A stretch of 64,000 nucleotides of DNA. Origin: Geotrypetes seraphini. Its lineage: Eukaryota > Chordata > Amphibia > Gymnophiona > Dermophiidae. A program made the translations under genes and the position numbers. This document shows, piece after piece, positions 45,601 to 55,234 of the stretch (position 1 is its first letter; each line of letters starts with the position of its first letter). The stretch is from NCBI RefSeq assembly GCF_902459505.1, contig NC_047096.1:1612001-1676000 (forward strand), read 5' to 3'. Under the pieces are notes generated by a model. The model saw only the letters and a list, made by a program, of their open reading frames with translations, was not told where the DNA came from and did no database searches.

Positions 45601-48600
45601 TCTGGGACTATCTTGATCCAAGCTTGTCTCTCTCCAGTTCCATCAGTACTACTCCATCCTCCTCCAATGGTGGTCTCTGGGACTGTCTTGATCCAAGCTT
45701 GTCTCTCTCCAGTTCCATCAGTACTACTCCATCCTCCTCCAATGGTGGTCTCTGGGACTGTCTTGATCCAAGCTTGTCTTTCTCCAATTCCATCAGTACT
45801 ACTCCATCCTCCTCCAATGGTGGTCTCTGGGATTGTCTTGATCCACGCTCGTTTCTCTCCAGCTCTTTTAATACCATTTCTTTCTCCTTTGATGGTACTC
45901 TGTGGGATCTCCTTGATCCATGCTCGCTTCTCTCCAGTTCCATCTGCATCAACTTCTCTTTTTTCAGTGATGGTCTCTGGGATCTCCTTGATCCATGCTT
46001 GGTTCTCTCCTGATTCACCAGTATCATTCTTTCTTCCTTCGATGGTAGTCTGTGAGATCTCTTTGTTCCATGCTCGTTTCTCTCTAGTTCTATTAATACC
46101 ATTTCTTCCTCCTTCGATGGTACTCTGTGGAATCTCCTTGATCCATGCTCGCTTCTCTCCAGCTCTATCTGCATCAACTTCTCTATTTTCAGTAATGTTC
46201 TCTGGGATCTCCTTGATCCATGCTTGTTTTACTCCTGGTCCATCAGTATCATTCTTTCCTCTTTCAAAGGTGTTCTCTGGGATCACTTTAGCCTGTATTT
46301 GTCTCTCTCCAGCACCATCATCACCACTTCCTCCTCCATGGGTGGAAGTCTCTGAAATCATCACCTTGATTGATGCTTGCTCTTCTCTACCTCCATCTGC
46401 ATCAATTATCTCTGGGATCACCTTGATCAATACTTGCCCCTCTCCAGTTCCAAAAGCATCACCTTCAGCTCTGTGGATGGTGCTCTCTGGGATCACATTA
46501 ATCCATGCTCGTTTCTCTTCAGCAACAAGAGTTGTTCCTCTTCCTTCAGTACCAGTCTCTGACTTTTCCCCAATCCATACCTTCTCTTCAATTTCTTTAA
46601 CAGCAAAATCACTTTTTCCTCTTTCGGTGGTGGTTTCTGGCGTATTGATCCATGAATTTTTGTCTCCAGTTTGCTGCTTCTCTGGGCCTTTTCCCTCAGT
46701 AACATCCTAATTCAAAGAAGAGGCAGTGGTTTATTCACTGCAAAATACACATCAATTTAAGCACTAAAGACACTGAGGCAATACGTCTCTCCAATGTCTT
46801 AATTATCCTTCCCTACCAGCTCACCAATGCACTCCTCCATCAGCTTACTGGCTTCCTGGGACCTCCTTTCTACTTGCCCTCAGGTACCTGAGAGAATCCT
46901 GTGCCACCTAAAGGCTTCTTGCTTGGGTCAGTTTTGGATTTTCTTTCTATCTCCTAGATGGAATAATACTTTTCTCCTTTTGAGGAGAAAAATACTGCAT
47001 ATTCCACTAAGTGGAAAAAAAAAATAGAGACGTCTAGCCCTCTCCCATGCCTTCTCTGTGTGGGTTGCTTTTTTTTTTTTTTTTTGGTTAGGAGGGGGAG
47101 CCTGAGCCTATGAATGTAATGTATTCTGGGGTGGCTAGTACACTGAAAGAGTTTGAAATCCCTAATTACCACCCTTCAGTTCACATAGAACTAATCAAAC
47201 CAGGAAATGGGATGGGTAATGTTCAGTGAAATCTAGAAACAGAGTTTAGAGATTGAAACAAATGAATATTCTGGAACTTCTTACCAGTAAGCTCTTCTCC
47301 TCTTGAGCAGGTATATCTTTTATGCATCGGACCGACCTACGGGCATCTGGCAAGACAGAAAAGAGGGTCCTGGAGAAAGATGCAGGTAGCATAGCAATCC
47401 TCACAAATGCCCCCTCCCCTATGAGTAGCACCAGCAAAGCAAGCAGCCTTCTCCCACCATCAGTCACACCAGCAACATGACCAAAGCTACAAGTGGCGAC
47501 GTCTTAAAGCAGAACCCAGATCCACCCGGGGGGGGAGGGGGGCGGCCCATCAAATGTGCACAGGACAAATGCGTGCCAACAAATGCACCCCGACATTTGC
47601 ATGCACGACAAATGCGCATACAGAATGGAAGGTCCGCCCCGACAGGATACTATTTTGTCTTTTTTAGGGTTACAAAGTAACCCTCTTTTTTGAGGGGGGA
47701 GGAACCCACCCCCACTACACTTAAAATATTCACTTCCTATCTAGTGTTAGGGTCAGGTTTACAGCATGATTATGGGAACCCTTTTAGTGGATATCTGGAA
47801 GGCCCTGATTTGCTGAGACTCCTCTTGGGAGGGGCTTGAGGCGCTTCAAGCCCCTCCCAACAGACAGTTGTCCTGTGCAAATTTGTCGGTGTACCCCCGG
47901 GGTAGGGTTCCCTTATCCAGTCTCAAAGAGATCCAGCCTTGGGGAAGAGAAGGCCTGCATGCAAGAATTAAATGGTTGTACCTTTCTTGTAATGCCTTGT
48001 TGGGGTGTATTTTCCTTGAGCGTTGTCTTGGGGTTCGTAGCTTGTGTCGCTGTGCTGGAAGGGCCTGGAAGAGACGTGTTTCTTGTGGTAGCTTGTGTGT
48101 AGCTCGTAATAGCCCCTTTGTCTTTCTGAACGTTCTTCACTGTAACTCCTCTCCCAGAAACCTCTCTGTTCCCTGTAATCATGCTCCCGGAAATCCCTCT
48201 GGTCCCTATAGCTGTTTTCCCGGAAGCCCCTTCGTTCCCTGTAGCATCTCTCTTCCTTGAAGTCCCTTTGTTCCCTGCATGAGAATCTACAGTTAGTCCC
48301 GAAGGCCAAGATCTGCACTCGACCGACTCGTGTGGATTCAAAGGAAGGGGGGGAGGGGGTAATGCTGGCAGGAATGTGCCTGGCTGCGAGAGGGGTTGTG
48401 AAAGGAAAGTGGAAAATGGGGGAGATGATGCAACATGATAAACTGAAGAAATGAAGAGAGAAGTTTGATAATGTTGATGATAGAGAATGACACAGGGACA
48501 AATTTTTCCCCATCCTTGAGGGAACTCATTTTCCCATCCCGTCCCGGTGAGTTCTTTTCCTGTCCCTGCTCCATTCCTTTAAGCTCCATCCTCATCTGTA

Positions 48601-51600
48601 CAAGCCTCAAAGACTTTAAAATCCTAAGTAGCAACATTCTAGAGCTGAGATTGTGATGTCATAACGCCTCATTCCACCAATGCCTAAGCTCCGTCCTCAT
48701 CTGCACAAGCCTCAAACGCTTTAAAATCATAAGTGTTCGAGGCTTGTGCGGTTAAGGCAGAGCTTACAGGAATGGGGCAGGGACAGTGACAGTGACAAAA
48801 CTCATGGGGACGGAATGGAGAAACTGAGTTCCTGCGGGGACGAGGATAAATTTGTCTCCGTGTCAATCTCTAGTTGATAACATTAGTTACTGCTGCCTGG
48901 AATTTGGGGGAGATATGGATGGAGTAGGTAGGATGGGGAGGGAGTTGGTGCTGGCCCAGATAGAAAGGTACTGGTAGGGAGAGAAGTGCACTGAAGGGAA
49001 GGTTGTTTTTAATTTTTTTAGGGGGGGGAAGGAATTCACTGGTATTTTCTATTGCAAAATTTCTGTTTTGATGCTGCTTGAAATTGACTAAAGTTTTTTT
49101 TTTTTTTTTTAAACCTGGGTTCACAAACAGAAAAATCGGAGAACAAAAAGTTTGACTTCTTTCTTAAAAGGCCACATCCAGGGTAACAGAAAAGTAGTGA
49201 GGAAGCTCTTTCCAAAGAACCAGGGGCTAGATATAGTCCTAGGCCTGAGTATTCACAAACCAGAGAGGACCCTGCATCTCAGAGCTTTCTCGAGCCACTC
49301 TGTAACCCTCAGTTGGTTCCCACAAGTGGGTCTCACCTCTTTCTTAAAGTCTCATGTGTCTGCTCTTGTCCACTCATGTTTTTGCCAATATTTTCCTATA
49401 ATAAAGGGAAAGGAAACGGGGTGGGATTTGGTACATCGCCTTTCTATAGCTGCAATCAAAGCGGTTTACATACGATTTTGTACCTGGGGCAAGGGAGGGT
49501 AAAGTGACTTGCCCATTTTCCAATATTTAGGGGGGTTTTCCCCTACACAGGTTCTATCTATCCCAGCTCTGAAATACAGAATATTTTAAAGTCACACCCG
49601 TGGAGAAATACCAACACCCACACTCTCAGAAGCAGAAAATGTATCCCCTTGCTGGACTCACCTGCTGGTCTCATATTCATGGCATGAGCCCCAGTCAACC
49701 TTGAAACAAACAAACTGTCATTAAAAGACAGAAGTGGATGTGGCCTGTCTCTTTCGATGCCTTGGGCTGGGTGGCCCATGGGTCATAATGACGGAGCCTT
49801 AACAGACTTATTCCATTTCAACCTTTTATAGTGAAATCCTCTTTTCTGATCACAGATGTGGTCAGGTCTCTCGGGGTTACCTGGAATCACAGACTTACCG
49901 TATATACGTGAATATAAACTGATCCAACTATAAACTAAGGTAACACCCCCCCCCCCAAAAAAAAAAAAAAACAACCCAGGGGTTTATATTCAATTGCCCT
50001 ACCTTGCACCCAGCCTTCCTTCCCGCCTCTCATGCCCACTGCAGACCTCCCTTAAGCCCTGGTGGTCCAGCGGTGAGCCAGAATGGGAGCGATCCTTCCC
50101 GCATCCTGTCCCACTGCACTGCCCTCCCACTCCAACATACCTTTTGAACCCTGGGGGGTCTAGCAGGTAGGAGCGATTTTTCTTCGCTCCTGCCCCGTGT
50201 GGAGCTGCAATCAGAAATGGCTGTGCAAGTTTCTGGGGCAGTCTCGCAAGTTCTCATAGTCTCACAAGACTGCCCCATTTCTTCTGGCTTCCCGTATCAC
50301 CACATGCGGCTTCAGCTTAATCAGAATACAGCCATACAGGTACACTACAATGTCAAACGCTATGACTGGCTTCCCGTAGCAAGTCCATAAGATAAGGATC
50401 CGACCTTGCTTCATCGGGCCTACCACATCTGCTCTCCTACCCTATTCGCTGCTCTTGCAAGCAAATCTTCTAAAAAAACCACCACCCCAAAAACTTCCCA
50501 TAATTGGCCCAGGTTAGACACTTCTCAAATGCCTGTGTCCTCACAAGAAATTCGTCAAAGGAATCAAGGCACAGATTTTTATCCACCTACATTTTCTAGG
50601 AACAGGGATTAGCAATTATACCTAATCCTTTTTCGCTTTTATGACTCAGTTTAAAATTTTTGTTGGAACTAGAAGTGTGTATTTAACGCAAACAACATTT
50701 TTATTGTTCACACACATACACCCCCGATTCCTTAGCTTTCCTGCTCGAGATCGCCAGGTGGCGGCATCAATTCACATCCTGCTCCTCAAGAAAGAAAGTT
50801 ACATCTGACAGGGCAAAAAGCAGAAGAGAGGAGACTCTGGGGCCTGCAGAGAACAGCAAATGTGAACGGCTGCCACTGCCTGGCAATGTCTAGCAGGCAA
50901 GTTAAACTTGGGGGAAGGGATATGAGTGCAAGAGAGAGTGGGGGGGAGGGTTATGATGGATATCAAATGTGGGGGGGGGGAATGAAAGTGGACAACAGGA
51001 GGAAGAGAGAGGTTTGCATTTGGGGAAGGAGAAGGAGGGAGTGATGCAGGAAAAAAGAGAGAGAGATCTTGGAACTGCAATGAAACCCCCTCCTTTACAA
51101 AGAAGCCACACTAGTGCCAGCCGCGGCGGTAACAGTTTGGATGCCCATAGGAGCTACTAGAGTGGCTTTGTAAAGGAGGGGGAAGTTAAGTTTTTCTTTC
51201 TTTAATTTAATTTGAATTGTTGAAAAGTTTTTTTGCAATAAATTTTATGAAGGCAAGAGACCCAATGAAGAAACGGATGGCTGTGAGGTGATTTTATGAA
51301 TGTTTCCAGAGGATCTCTGAATGCCAGAAATGAGATGAAATATCAATTTCTTCTGATTTAAAATGCTCTCTCACTTGATGAACTGTTAAGCTGGATGCAT
51401 GTTTGGTCCCATGCTAGAATTCATCACGATTAAATCAAGCAATTTCATTTTTTAATCCCACCTCTAGATGGAACTAATAGTTCTATAACTTTCTAATCAC
51501 TTTGTCCACCTTACCTACGTTCTGAGCCTACATTTTCTACTTTATATATCCAATTTCTGCAGATAAAACAAATAAAATCAATTCTGTCCTGGTCAAGCCT

Positions 51601-51873
51601 CCCCTTCACATCACACCCAGAATGCCTGAAGAGAAGCGAGTCACGCTTCCAGGATCCTACAGTCAGCTAATCTAAGCAACAAGAGGCCAAAATCAGAACT
51701 TAGAGGGTTAAAACGGCCCAGATAAAAGAAAGACCTTTCTGCAGTTGCTGCCTTTCCCTCCCCGTCTCTTCCTCAAGGCCAAACAGAAAACTTACATCCC
51801 GAGCATGAGGAAAACTGCTCTTGTATCCTTGTGACCAGCCTCTGCCTCTTCTGTAACTATCATATGGAAACAT
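39699..51873 (-). CDS. Periphilin-like gene (PPHLN1 family) with tandem-repeat exon, seven coding exons
   Basis: Periphilin-1 is a HUSH-complex subunit that binds TASOR through its C-terminal helical domain and helps silence transposons and intronless transgenes. The coding exons (minus) are 51796-51873, 49662-49699, 47982-48274, 47285-47346, 45261-46706, 44437-44556 and 39699-39890. All have GT-AG borders and matching phases, and together encode about 742 residues. Residues 1-26 are MFPYDSYRRGRGWSQGYKSS plus six. Exon 3 holds Arg/Tyr repeats of 11 residues (YRERRGFRENS type) as in the periphilin N-terminal region. The last two exons give AILAKKEAIELAYQQDC, LLEKEPSMQTTM, RRCVRELKSFIERYD, which align with human periphilin (AIASKTKEIEQVYRQDC, LIEKDPSLEKSI, ERCVEELKHFIAEYD). 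The large fifth coding exon of 482 codons has no counterpart I know in PPHLN1. An in-frame acceptor 30 bases upstream (39920) could add ten residues. Orthology to PPHLN1 itself is not shown; a paralogue is likely. Confidence 0.88.
40809..41068. repeat. Large palindrome, arms about 115 bp
   Basis: The left arm (40809-40915) and right arm (40950-41068) are inverted copies with few mismatches, including CTTAACAAGCAGCCGGAGCA against TGCTCCGGCTGCTTGTTAAG. The spacer is about 40 bp. It lies in the last intron of the periphilin-like gene and is probably a foldback transposon. Confidence 0.8.
41041..41108. repeat. GGGA microsatellite
   Basis: Repeated GGGA units (GAGGGAGGGAGGGAGGGAGG) follow the palindrome and include its right-hand edge. 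Confidence 0.75.
41575..41652. mobile_element. Tigger-like DNA transposon end
   Basis: ACCACGAATAACCGGGACCG, then GAATTCGCGGGGGAGCACTG next to TA, resembles a pogo/Tigger terminus. The other end was not found. Confidence 0.4.
41740..41792. mobile_element. hAT-like MITE right end
   Basis: GGGGACAAATTTTTTCCCCG, then TGTCATTCTCTA, is the same terminus as at 1904 and the reverse of 48481. Confidence 0.6.
42576..42872. mobile_element. Foldback MITE inside CR1
   Basis: The ends GCGTGCGAGAATTTGGC and GCCGAAGTCCCGCACGC are inverted. Inner arms AAGTTACTTTTAAAGAGCT and AGCTCTTTAAAAGTAACTT, and a poly-A/poly-C centre, continue the hairpin. It interrupts the CR1 endonuclease region. Confidence 0.75.
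43888..44128 (+). mobile_element. MIR/L2-like SINE nested in CR1
   Basis: TATACCGCCTATCAAGG, AAGCGGTTTTACAATCAGG, GGGTCACAAGGAGCAGCG and GAACCCACAACTCCAGGG occur in this order, ending AACCACTGCGCCACACAC. It splits the CR1 tail between TTGCTACTCTGGGGATTCT and GAATCTTGTTACTC. Confidence 0.75.
44790..45222 (+). mobile_element. CR1 LINE 3' end in periphilin-like intron
   Basis: CAAGTAAAGGAAAGTTTACT and FFITERVNKL-like broken frames are followed by AAATCCACTGCTTATTCC, GATACTGGGCTTGATGGACC and AATTCTTATGGTCTTATAA. It lies between the repeat exon and the following small exon. Confidence 0.8.
45381..45830 (-). repeat. Six near-identical 75-bp coding repeats in the periphilin-like gene
   Basis: The units start at 45381, 45456, 45531, 45606, 45681 and 45756. 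They differ at only a few bases and encode WIKTVPETTIGGGWSSTDG followed by TGERQA. The period is a multiple of three, so the frame is kept. Diverged units continue to 46706. Near-identity indicates recent duplication or homogenisation. Confidence 0.95.
45831..46706 (-). repeat. Diverged coding repeats of the same exon
   Basis: About 11 older units of 19-26 residues, for example WIKEIPENITENREVDADRA and WIKEIPQSTIEGGRNGINRT. The conserved skeleton is W-I-K-x-I/V-P-E/Q-x-T/S-I, then a Gly/Asp/Arg-rich stretch and GEKRA or GERQA. Unit-to-unit similarity falls towards the 5' end of the exon. Two further diverged units flank the perfect block at its 3' side (45261-45380). Confidence 0.85.
47525..47902. 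mobile_element. TIR element with perfect central hairpin, in periphilin-like intron
   Basis: CCCGGGGG at the left and CCCCCGGG at the right are inverted, with subterminal AAATGTGCACAGGACAA against TTGTCCTGTGCAAATTT. Near the right end, 47825-47839 and 47846-47860 form an exact 15-bp stem with a 6-base loop. Short ACAAATGCG-like words recur at the left side. Confidence 0.65.
48125..48274 (-). repeat. 33-bp coding repeats (11 residues) in the periphilin-like N-terminal region
   Basis: Five units: REQRDFKEERC, YRERRGFRENS, YRDQRDFREHD, YREQRGFWERS and YSEERSERQRG. They make a Tyr/Arg/Glu-rich low-complexity segment matching the disordered, RNA-binding part of periphilin. Confidence 0.85.
48481..48872. 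mobile_element. hAT-like MITE, 392 bp, in periphilin-like intron
   Basis: It starts TAGAGAATGACACAGGGAC and ends in GTGTCAATCTCTA. GTTGATGA (48473-48480) and GTTGATAA (48873-48880) form a 7/8 target duplication. The interior contains two related halves with CATCCTCATCTG and ACAAGCCTCAAA repeats and an inner palindrome, so it may be a dimer of the 254-bp form at 1651-1904. Confidence 0.8.
49420..49520 (+). mobile_element. MIR/L2-like SINE fragment
   Basis: CTGCAATCAAAGCGGTTTAC, GTACCTGGGGCAAGGGAGG and GTGACTTGCCCA are in the usual order, truncated on the right. Confidence 0.55.
49770..51085. other. Intron of the periphilin-like gene, unclassified repeats
   Basis: A possible DNA transposon end, CCGTATATACGTGAATATAA, lies near 49901, followed by poly-C and poly-A runs. 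50880-51060 is purine-rich. No coding exon is seen. Confidence 0.35.
51086..51182. mobile_element. 97-bp palindromic MITE
   Basis: CCCCTCCTTTACAAAGAAGC and GCTTTGTAAAGGAGGGGG are inverted ends. The interior AGTGCCAGCCGCGGCGG is GC-rich. It is related to 10616-10740. Confidence 0.6.
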
Positions 51874-52039
51874 CCTGCCCTGGTAGCAGCAGTCTCTGAA
51901 AAAAAAAAAAAAAAAGAGAGAAAACTGGGCTCCGAGTCCACAGAGAGACACATTCCGCTGGACTTCCTGCCGACGAGTCTCATGTACTCATTTACAAAAG
52001 ATTTGCACCACCTTAAGTAACACAGTGTAAACGTTTAAA

Positions 52040-52958
52040 ACAATCCATTGCAGATAACACAAAACTATTCAAAGTTGTTAAAACACATGCAGACTGTGAA
52101 AAATTGCAGGAAGACCTTAGGAAATTGGAAGACTGGGCGTCTAAATTTCATCTGCCATTTGATGTGGACACAAACGCAAAGTGATACACATCGGGAAGAA
52201 TAATCCAAATCATCGTTACCCTATGCTAGGGTCCACTGAAGGAGCCAGTACCCACTGGATGTCATTGTAAACAATACACTGAAATCTTCTACCCAGTGTG
52301 CGGCGGTGGCCAAAAAAAGCTAACAGGAAGCTAGAAATTATTAGGAAAGAGATGGTAAACTATGCCCCTGTATCGCTCCATGGTGCGACCTCACCTTGAG
52401 TATTGCATTCAGTTCTGGTCACCTTATCTCAACAAACATATAGCGGCACTAGAAAAGGTTCAAAGAAGAGCGACCACGATGGTAAAAGGGATGGAACTCC
52501 TCTCGTATGAGGAAAGACTAAAACGGTTAGGGCTCTTCAGCTTGGAAAAGAGACGGTTGAGGGGGGATAGGATTGAAGTCTACAAAATCCTGAGTGGAGT
52601 AGAACGGGTACAAGTGGATCGATTTTTCACTCCATCAAAAATGACAAAGACCAGGGGACACTCGATAAAGTTACAGGGAAATACTTTTAAAACCAATAGG
52701 AGGAAATATTTTTTCACTCAATGAATGTGTTTACAGTGGTTAGTGTACCTGGTTTAAAAAAAGGTTTGGACAAATTCCTGGAGGAAAAGTCCATAGTTGC
52801 TATTAAGGCAGACATGGGGGAAGCCACTGCTTGCTCTGAGATTAGCAAGATTCCACGCTACCACTCTTTGGGAGCTGGATTGGCCACTATGAAGAAGGGA
52901 TACTGCGGAGATGGACCGTCGGTCTGACCCAGTAAGGCTATTCTCCTGTTCTTATGAC
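52040..52958 (+). mobile_element. CR1 LINE C-terminal part and 3' end
   Basis: Broken frames are followed by a 120-codon frame, [20 protein letters not shown], then [20 protein letters not shown]. The tail ends in CGGTCTGACCCAGTAAGGC and TCTCCTGTTCTTATGACA. It is nearly the same subfamily as 42050-44262 and lies in the first intron of the periphilin-like gene. Confidence 0.87.
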
Positions 52959-53399
52959 ATCTACCCAGGACATAACATTTAGGGCTTCCAACCATCATAC
53001 AGGCTAAGTAGTTACCTGGAGCAGCAAAGGCAGTCGCAATTAAAATAGAGCACCAGGTCCTGACACCCACCCAAACTTTAGATCAGTCACTGCTCCTTTT
53101 TACCTGCAGGAAGATGACAAAAGAGTCCGTTTACCCCTGGTACTGTAACATTTATTTATGTACAAAGCAGAAATGAAATATTTCAAAGTATGATGCCCAA
53201 CGTGCATTTTTATAGGAAGGATGGTGTTCAGATGATAACAACTGTTTAAAAATCTTAAGGGGGAGACATGCAAGGCAGGATTAAAGGGCAGGCCAAGTAG
53301 GCACATGCCTTGGGTCCGGAACACTGCCTGCTCTGATGACGTCAGCGTAAACTGCCTCCAGACCCCTAAATACTGCCCCCTCCTGCCTTCTTCATTGTT

Positions 53400-53560
53400 C
53401 AGTGCGGCCGAACTCGCAGTCTTCAAAAGGTCACGGGCAGCGGTTGCTACATGCTGCCTGCAGCTGACCCAGATGCTGAGGGAAAGTTTCTGGGTCAGCC
53501 ATGGGCAGTGTGTAGGAACCGCTGCCTGTAACTTTTGGAAGCCTGCGAGTTTGGATACAT
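53400..53560. repeat. Inverted repeat, probable foldback element
   Basis: CAGCGGTTGCTACATGCTGC and CTGACCCAGATGCTG are mirrored by CTGGGTCAGCCATGGGCAG and GGAACCGCTGCC. A related hairpin lies at 58790-59035. Confidence 0.5.
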
Positions 53561-53847
53561 TCAATAATGAAGGAAGGAGAAGGTGCTACTTGAATTTCTG
53601 GAGCCGGGCCCAGAGGTACACTCTCACAGGAGGGGGCGATGAAGTGGAGGAGGGGTCAGGTCTAGTGTACTTGGATGTCTAGTGCCCACCAAAGAATTAA
53701 TCCTGCTCTGGGGCAATGCCAGTAGTCCAACGATTAATTTGAGGTGGGGGTGCAAGGCTGAAGAGCTGAAGATCACAGTATCAGGAGTTGTAGAACTAGG
53801 AATGATTAGTAGAGCAGTGGAGGTGACGATGTATGTTCCCTCTACGC

Positions 53848-54020
53848 CAGGGATCTCAAAGTCTCTCCTTGAGGGCTGCAATCCAGTCGGGTTTTCAGGA
53901 TTTCCCCAGTGAATATGCATTGAAAGCAGTGCATGCACAAAGATCTCATACATATTCATTGAGGAAATCCTGAAAACCCGACTGGATTGCGGCCCTCAAG
54001 GAGGGACTTTGAGACCCCTG
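53848..54020. mobile_element. hAT-like palindromic MITE with perfect 8-bp TSD
   Basis: The 173-bp element has ends CAGGGATCTCAAAGTCTC and GACTTTGAGACCCCTG. CTCTACGC is duplicated exactly at 53840-53847 and 54021-54028. It is the same family as 26287-26478. Confidence 0.92.
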
Positions 54021-54399
54021 CTCTACGCTGAGCAATCGCTCATATGCTCTACTTGCAAATCTGGAAAATTGTTGGTTTTTAGAACTTGTCACTCAGGAGA
54101 AAACATTTGCAACCCTTCCCCCCCCCCCAATCCTGCATGAAATGGGCTTAAGGTAAGTGGTAAAGTTCTTTTAGGGCTTATCATGCTTTGATTAACAAAT
54201 ATATTTTCTGCCAAGTGTTTTGGAGACTTCAGCAAATGTGGAACATGTGGAAAGGCTAAACCTAAGTTACTAGTTGGGACCCAAGGTGTGAAGATTATTG
54301 GAGGGGGTCTGGCTGAACTGTGGAGCTAGTGAGATGAGTCCAGGTCCCCCCCCGGACTAACCGGGCTGCTTCAAAGGGCCCCACCCCCTGCAAGCCCAG

Positions 54400-54700
54400 G
54401 GCCGAGCTGCCAGCGTTGCAAAGAGCGGATCCGCCTTTTACCCGAATGCATCCCCGCCCCACACCTTACCTGCTGCAGCCGCGCCGGGATCCGCTGGCTC
54501 GAGGAAAAGAAACATGTGCACGCCCCTCCCCCGGCCCGGCGCACGTGCTCCTCCTCCCGCCCCGCCCCCTGCTCAAAGGACCGCTTTGCACGTTAAGAGC
54601 AGGGGCGGGGCCGCTACCTAGACAAATGCAAGACCCCCCCTCCCCGACTGCAAGGCAGTGGGCTGCAGCTCTCTCCAGAGCACTTTCAGCCCTCTAGGGA
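54400..54700 (-). promoter_or_regulatory. Promoter and noncoding first exon of the periphilin-like gene
   Basis: CpG-rich sequence with GC boxes (GGGGCGGGG near 54604; CCCCGCCCC near 54563). A minus-strand donor (GCAGCAG/GTAAGG) ends a candidate 5' UTR exon at 54470. It would join to the acceptor at 51896, 22 bases before the start codon at 51873. Confidence 0.65.
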
Positions 54701-55082
54701 GGACATTCCGATCTCCTGCCAGGAGAATTAAGCTGAAAAACTTGATGACCTGGGCCAATTATGCCCACCCAAGGAGCTGCTGAGCCGGACCTATCAGGAA
54801 ATGGGTTGATTGGGCCTTTGCATCGTGACCTGGAACAATCAGGAATTGCCCAACTTCCACCTTAGCCACCCACATGGGATTTCCTGGATATTAGCCAGAG
54901 GTCCAATGTGAGAGAGAATTGGTGGCTCCTAGCCCTGCAGAGGGAGTGGAAGGATGTCTTGATGGGTGGTGGTGCCACCCCGCCACATGTGCGCTCCCCC
55001 TTCCCTTCCCCCATAACTCTAGTTCACCGCCGCGAACAACAAGAACTTCAATGTTCTCCTTGCGACTCCATCGGCTCTCCCT

Positions 55083-55123
55083 CTGATGTCACTTCCTGAG
55101 TGGCACCCGGAAGTGACATCAGC
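55083..55123. repeat. Short hairpin with ETS-like arms
   Basis: CTGATGTCACTTCC and GGAAGTGACATCAG form perfect arms around a short loop. It is probably the core of a small MITE. Confidence 0.5.
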
Positions 55124-55234
55124 GGGAGAGACGACGTGGTCACAAGGATCATGCTGAAGTTTGCAGCGGTGAAAAACTCGACGTACGGGGCAAGGGAAGA
55201 GGAGGGGTGTCAGAGCCCTGAAGCTGAGACCAGG

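Noticed and set aside
45381-45830. CRISPR-like array from regular repeats
   Set aside because: The repeats are directly adjacent without unique spacers, lie in a vertebrate coding exon, and keep reading frame.
45262-46710. 482-codon plus-strand open frame and other long frames over the periphilin-like repeat exon
   Set aside because: They are antisense or shifted readings of a tandem repeat whose unit is a multiple of three, so stops are absent by construction. The minus-strand frame is the one with splice sites and periphilin-like continuation.
39699-54700. Calling this gene Bucky ball/Xvelo because it is an amphibian gene with low-complexity repeats
   Set aside because: The C-terminal block matches periphilin, and I see none of the N-terminal motif expected for Bucky ball.
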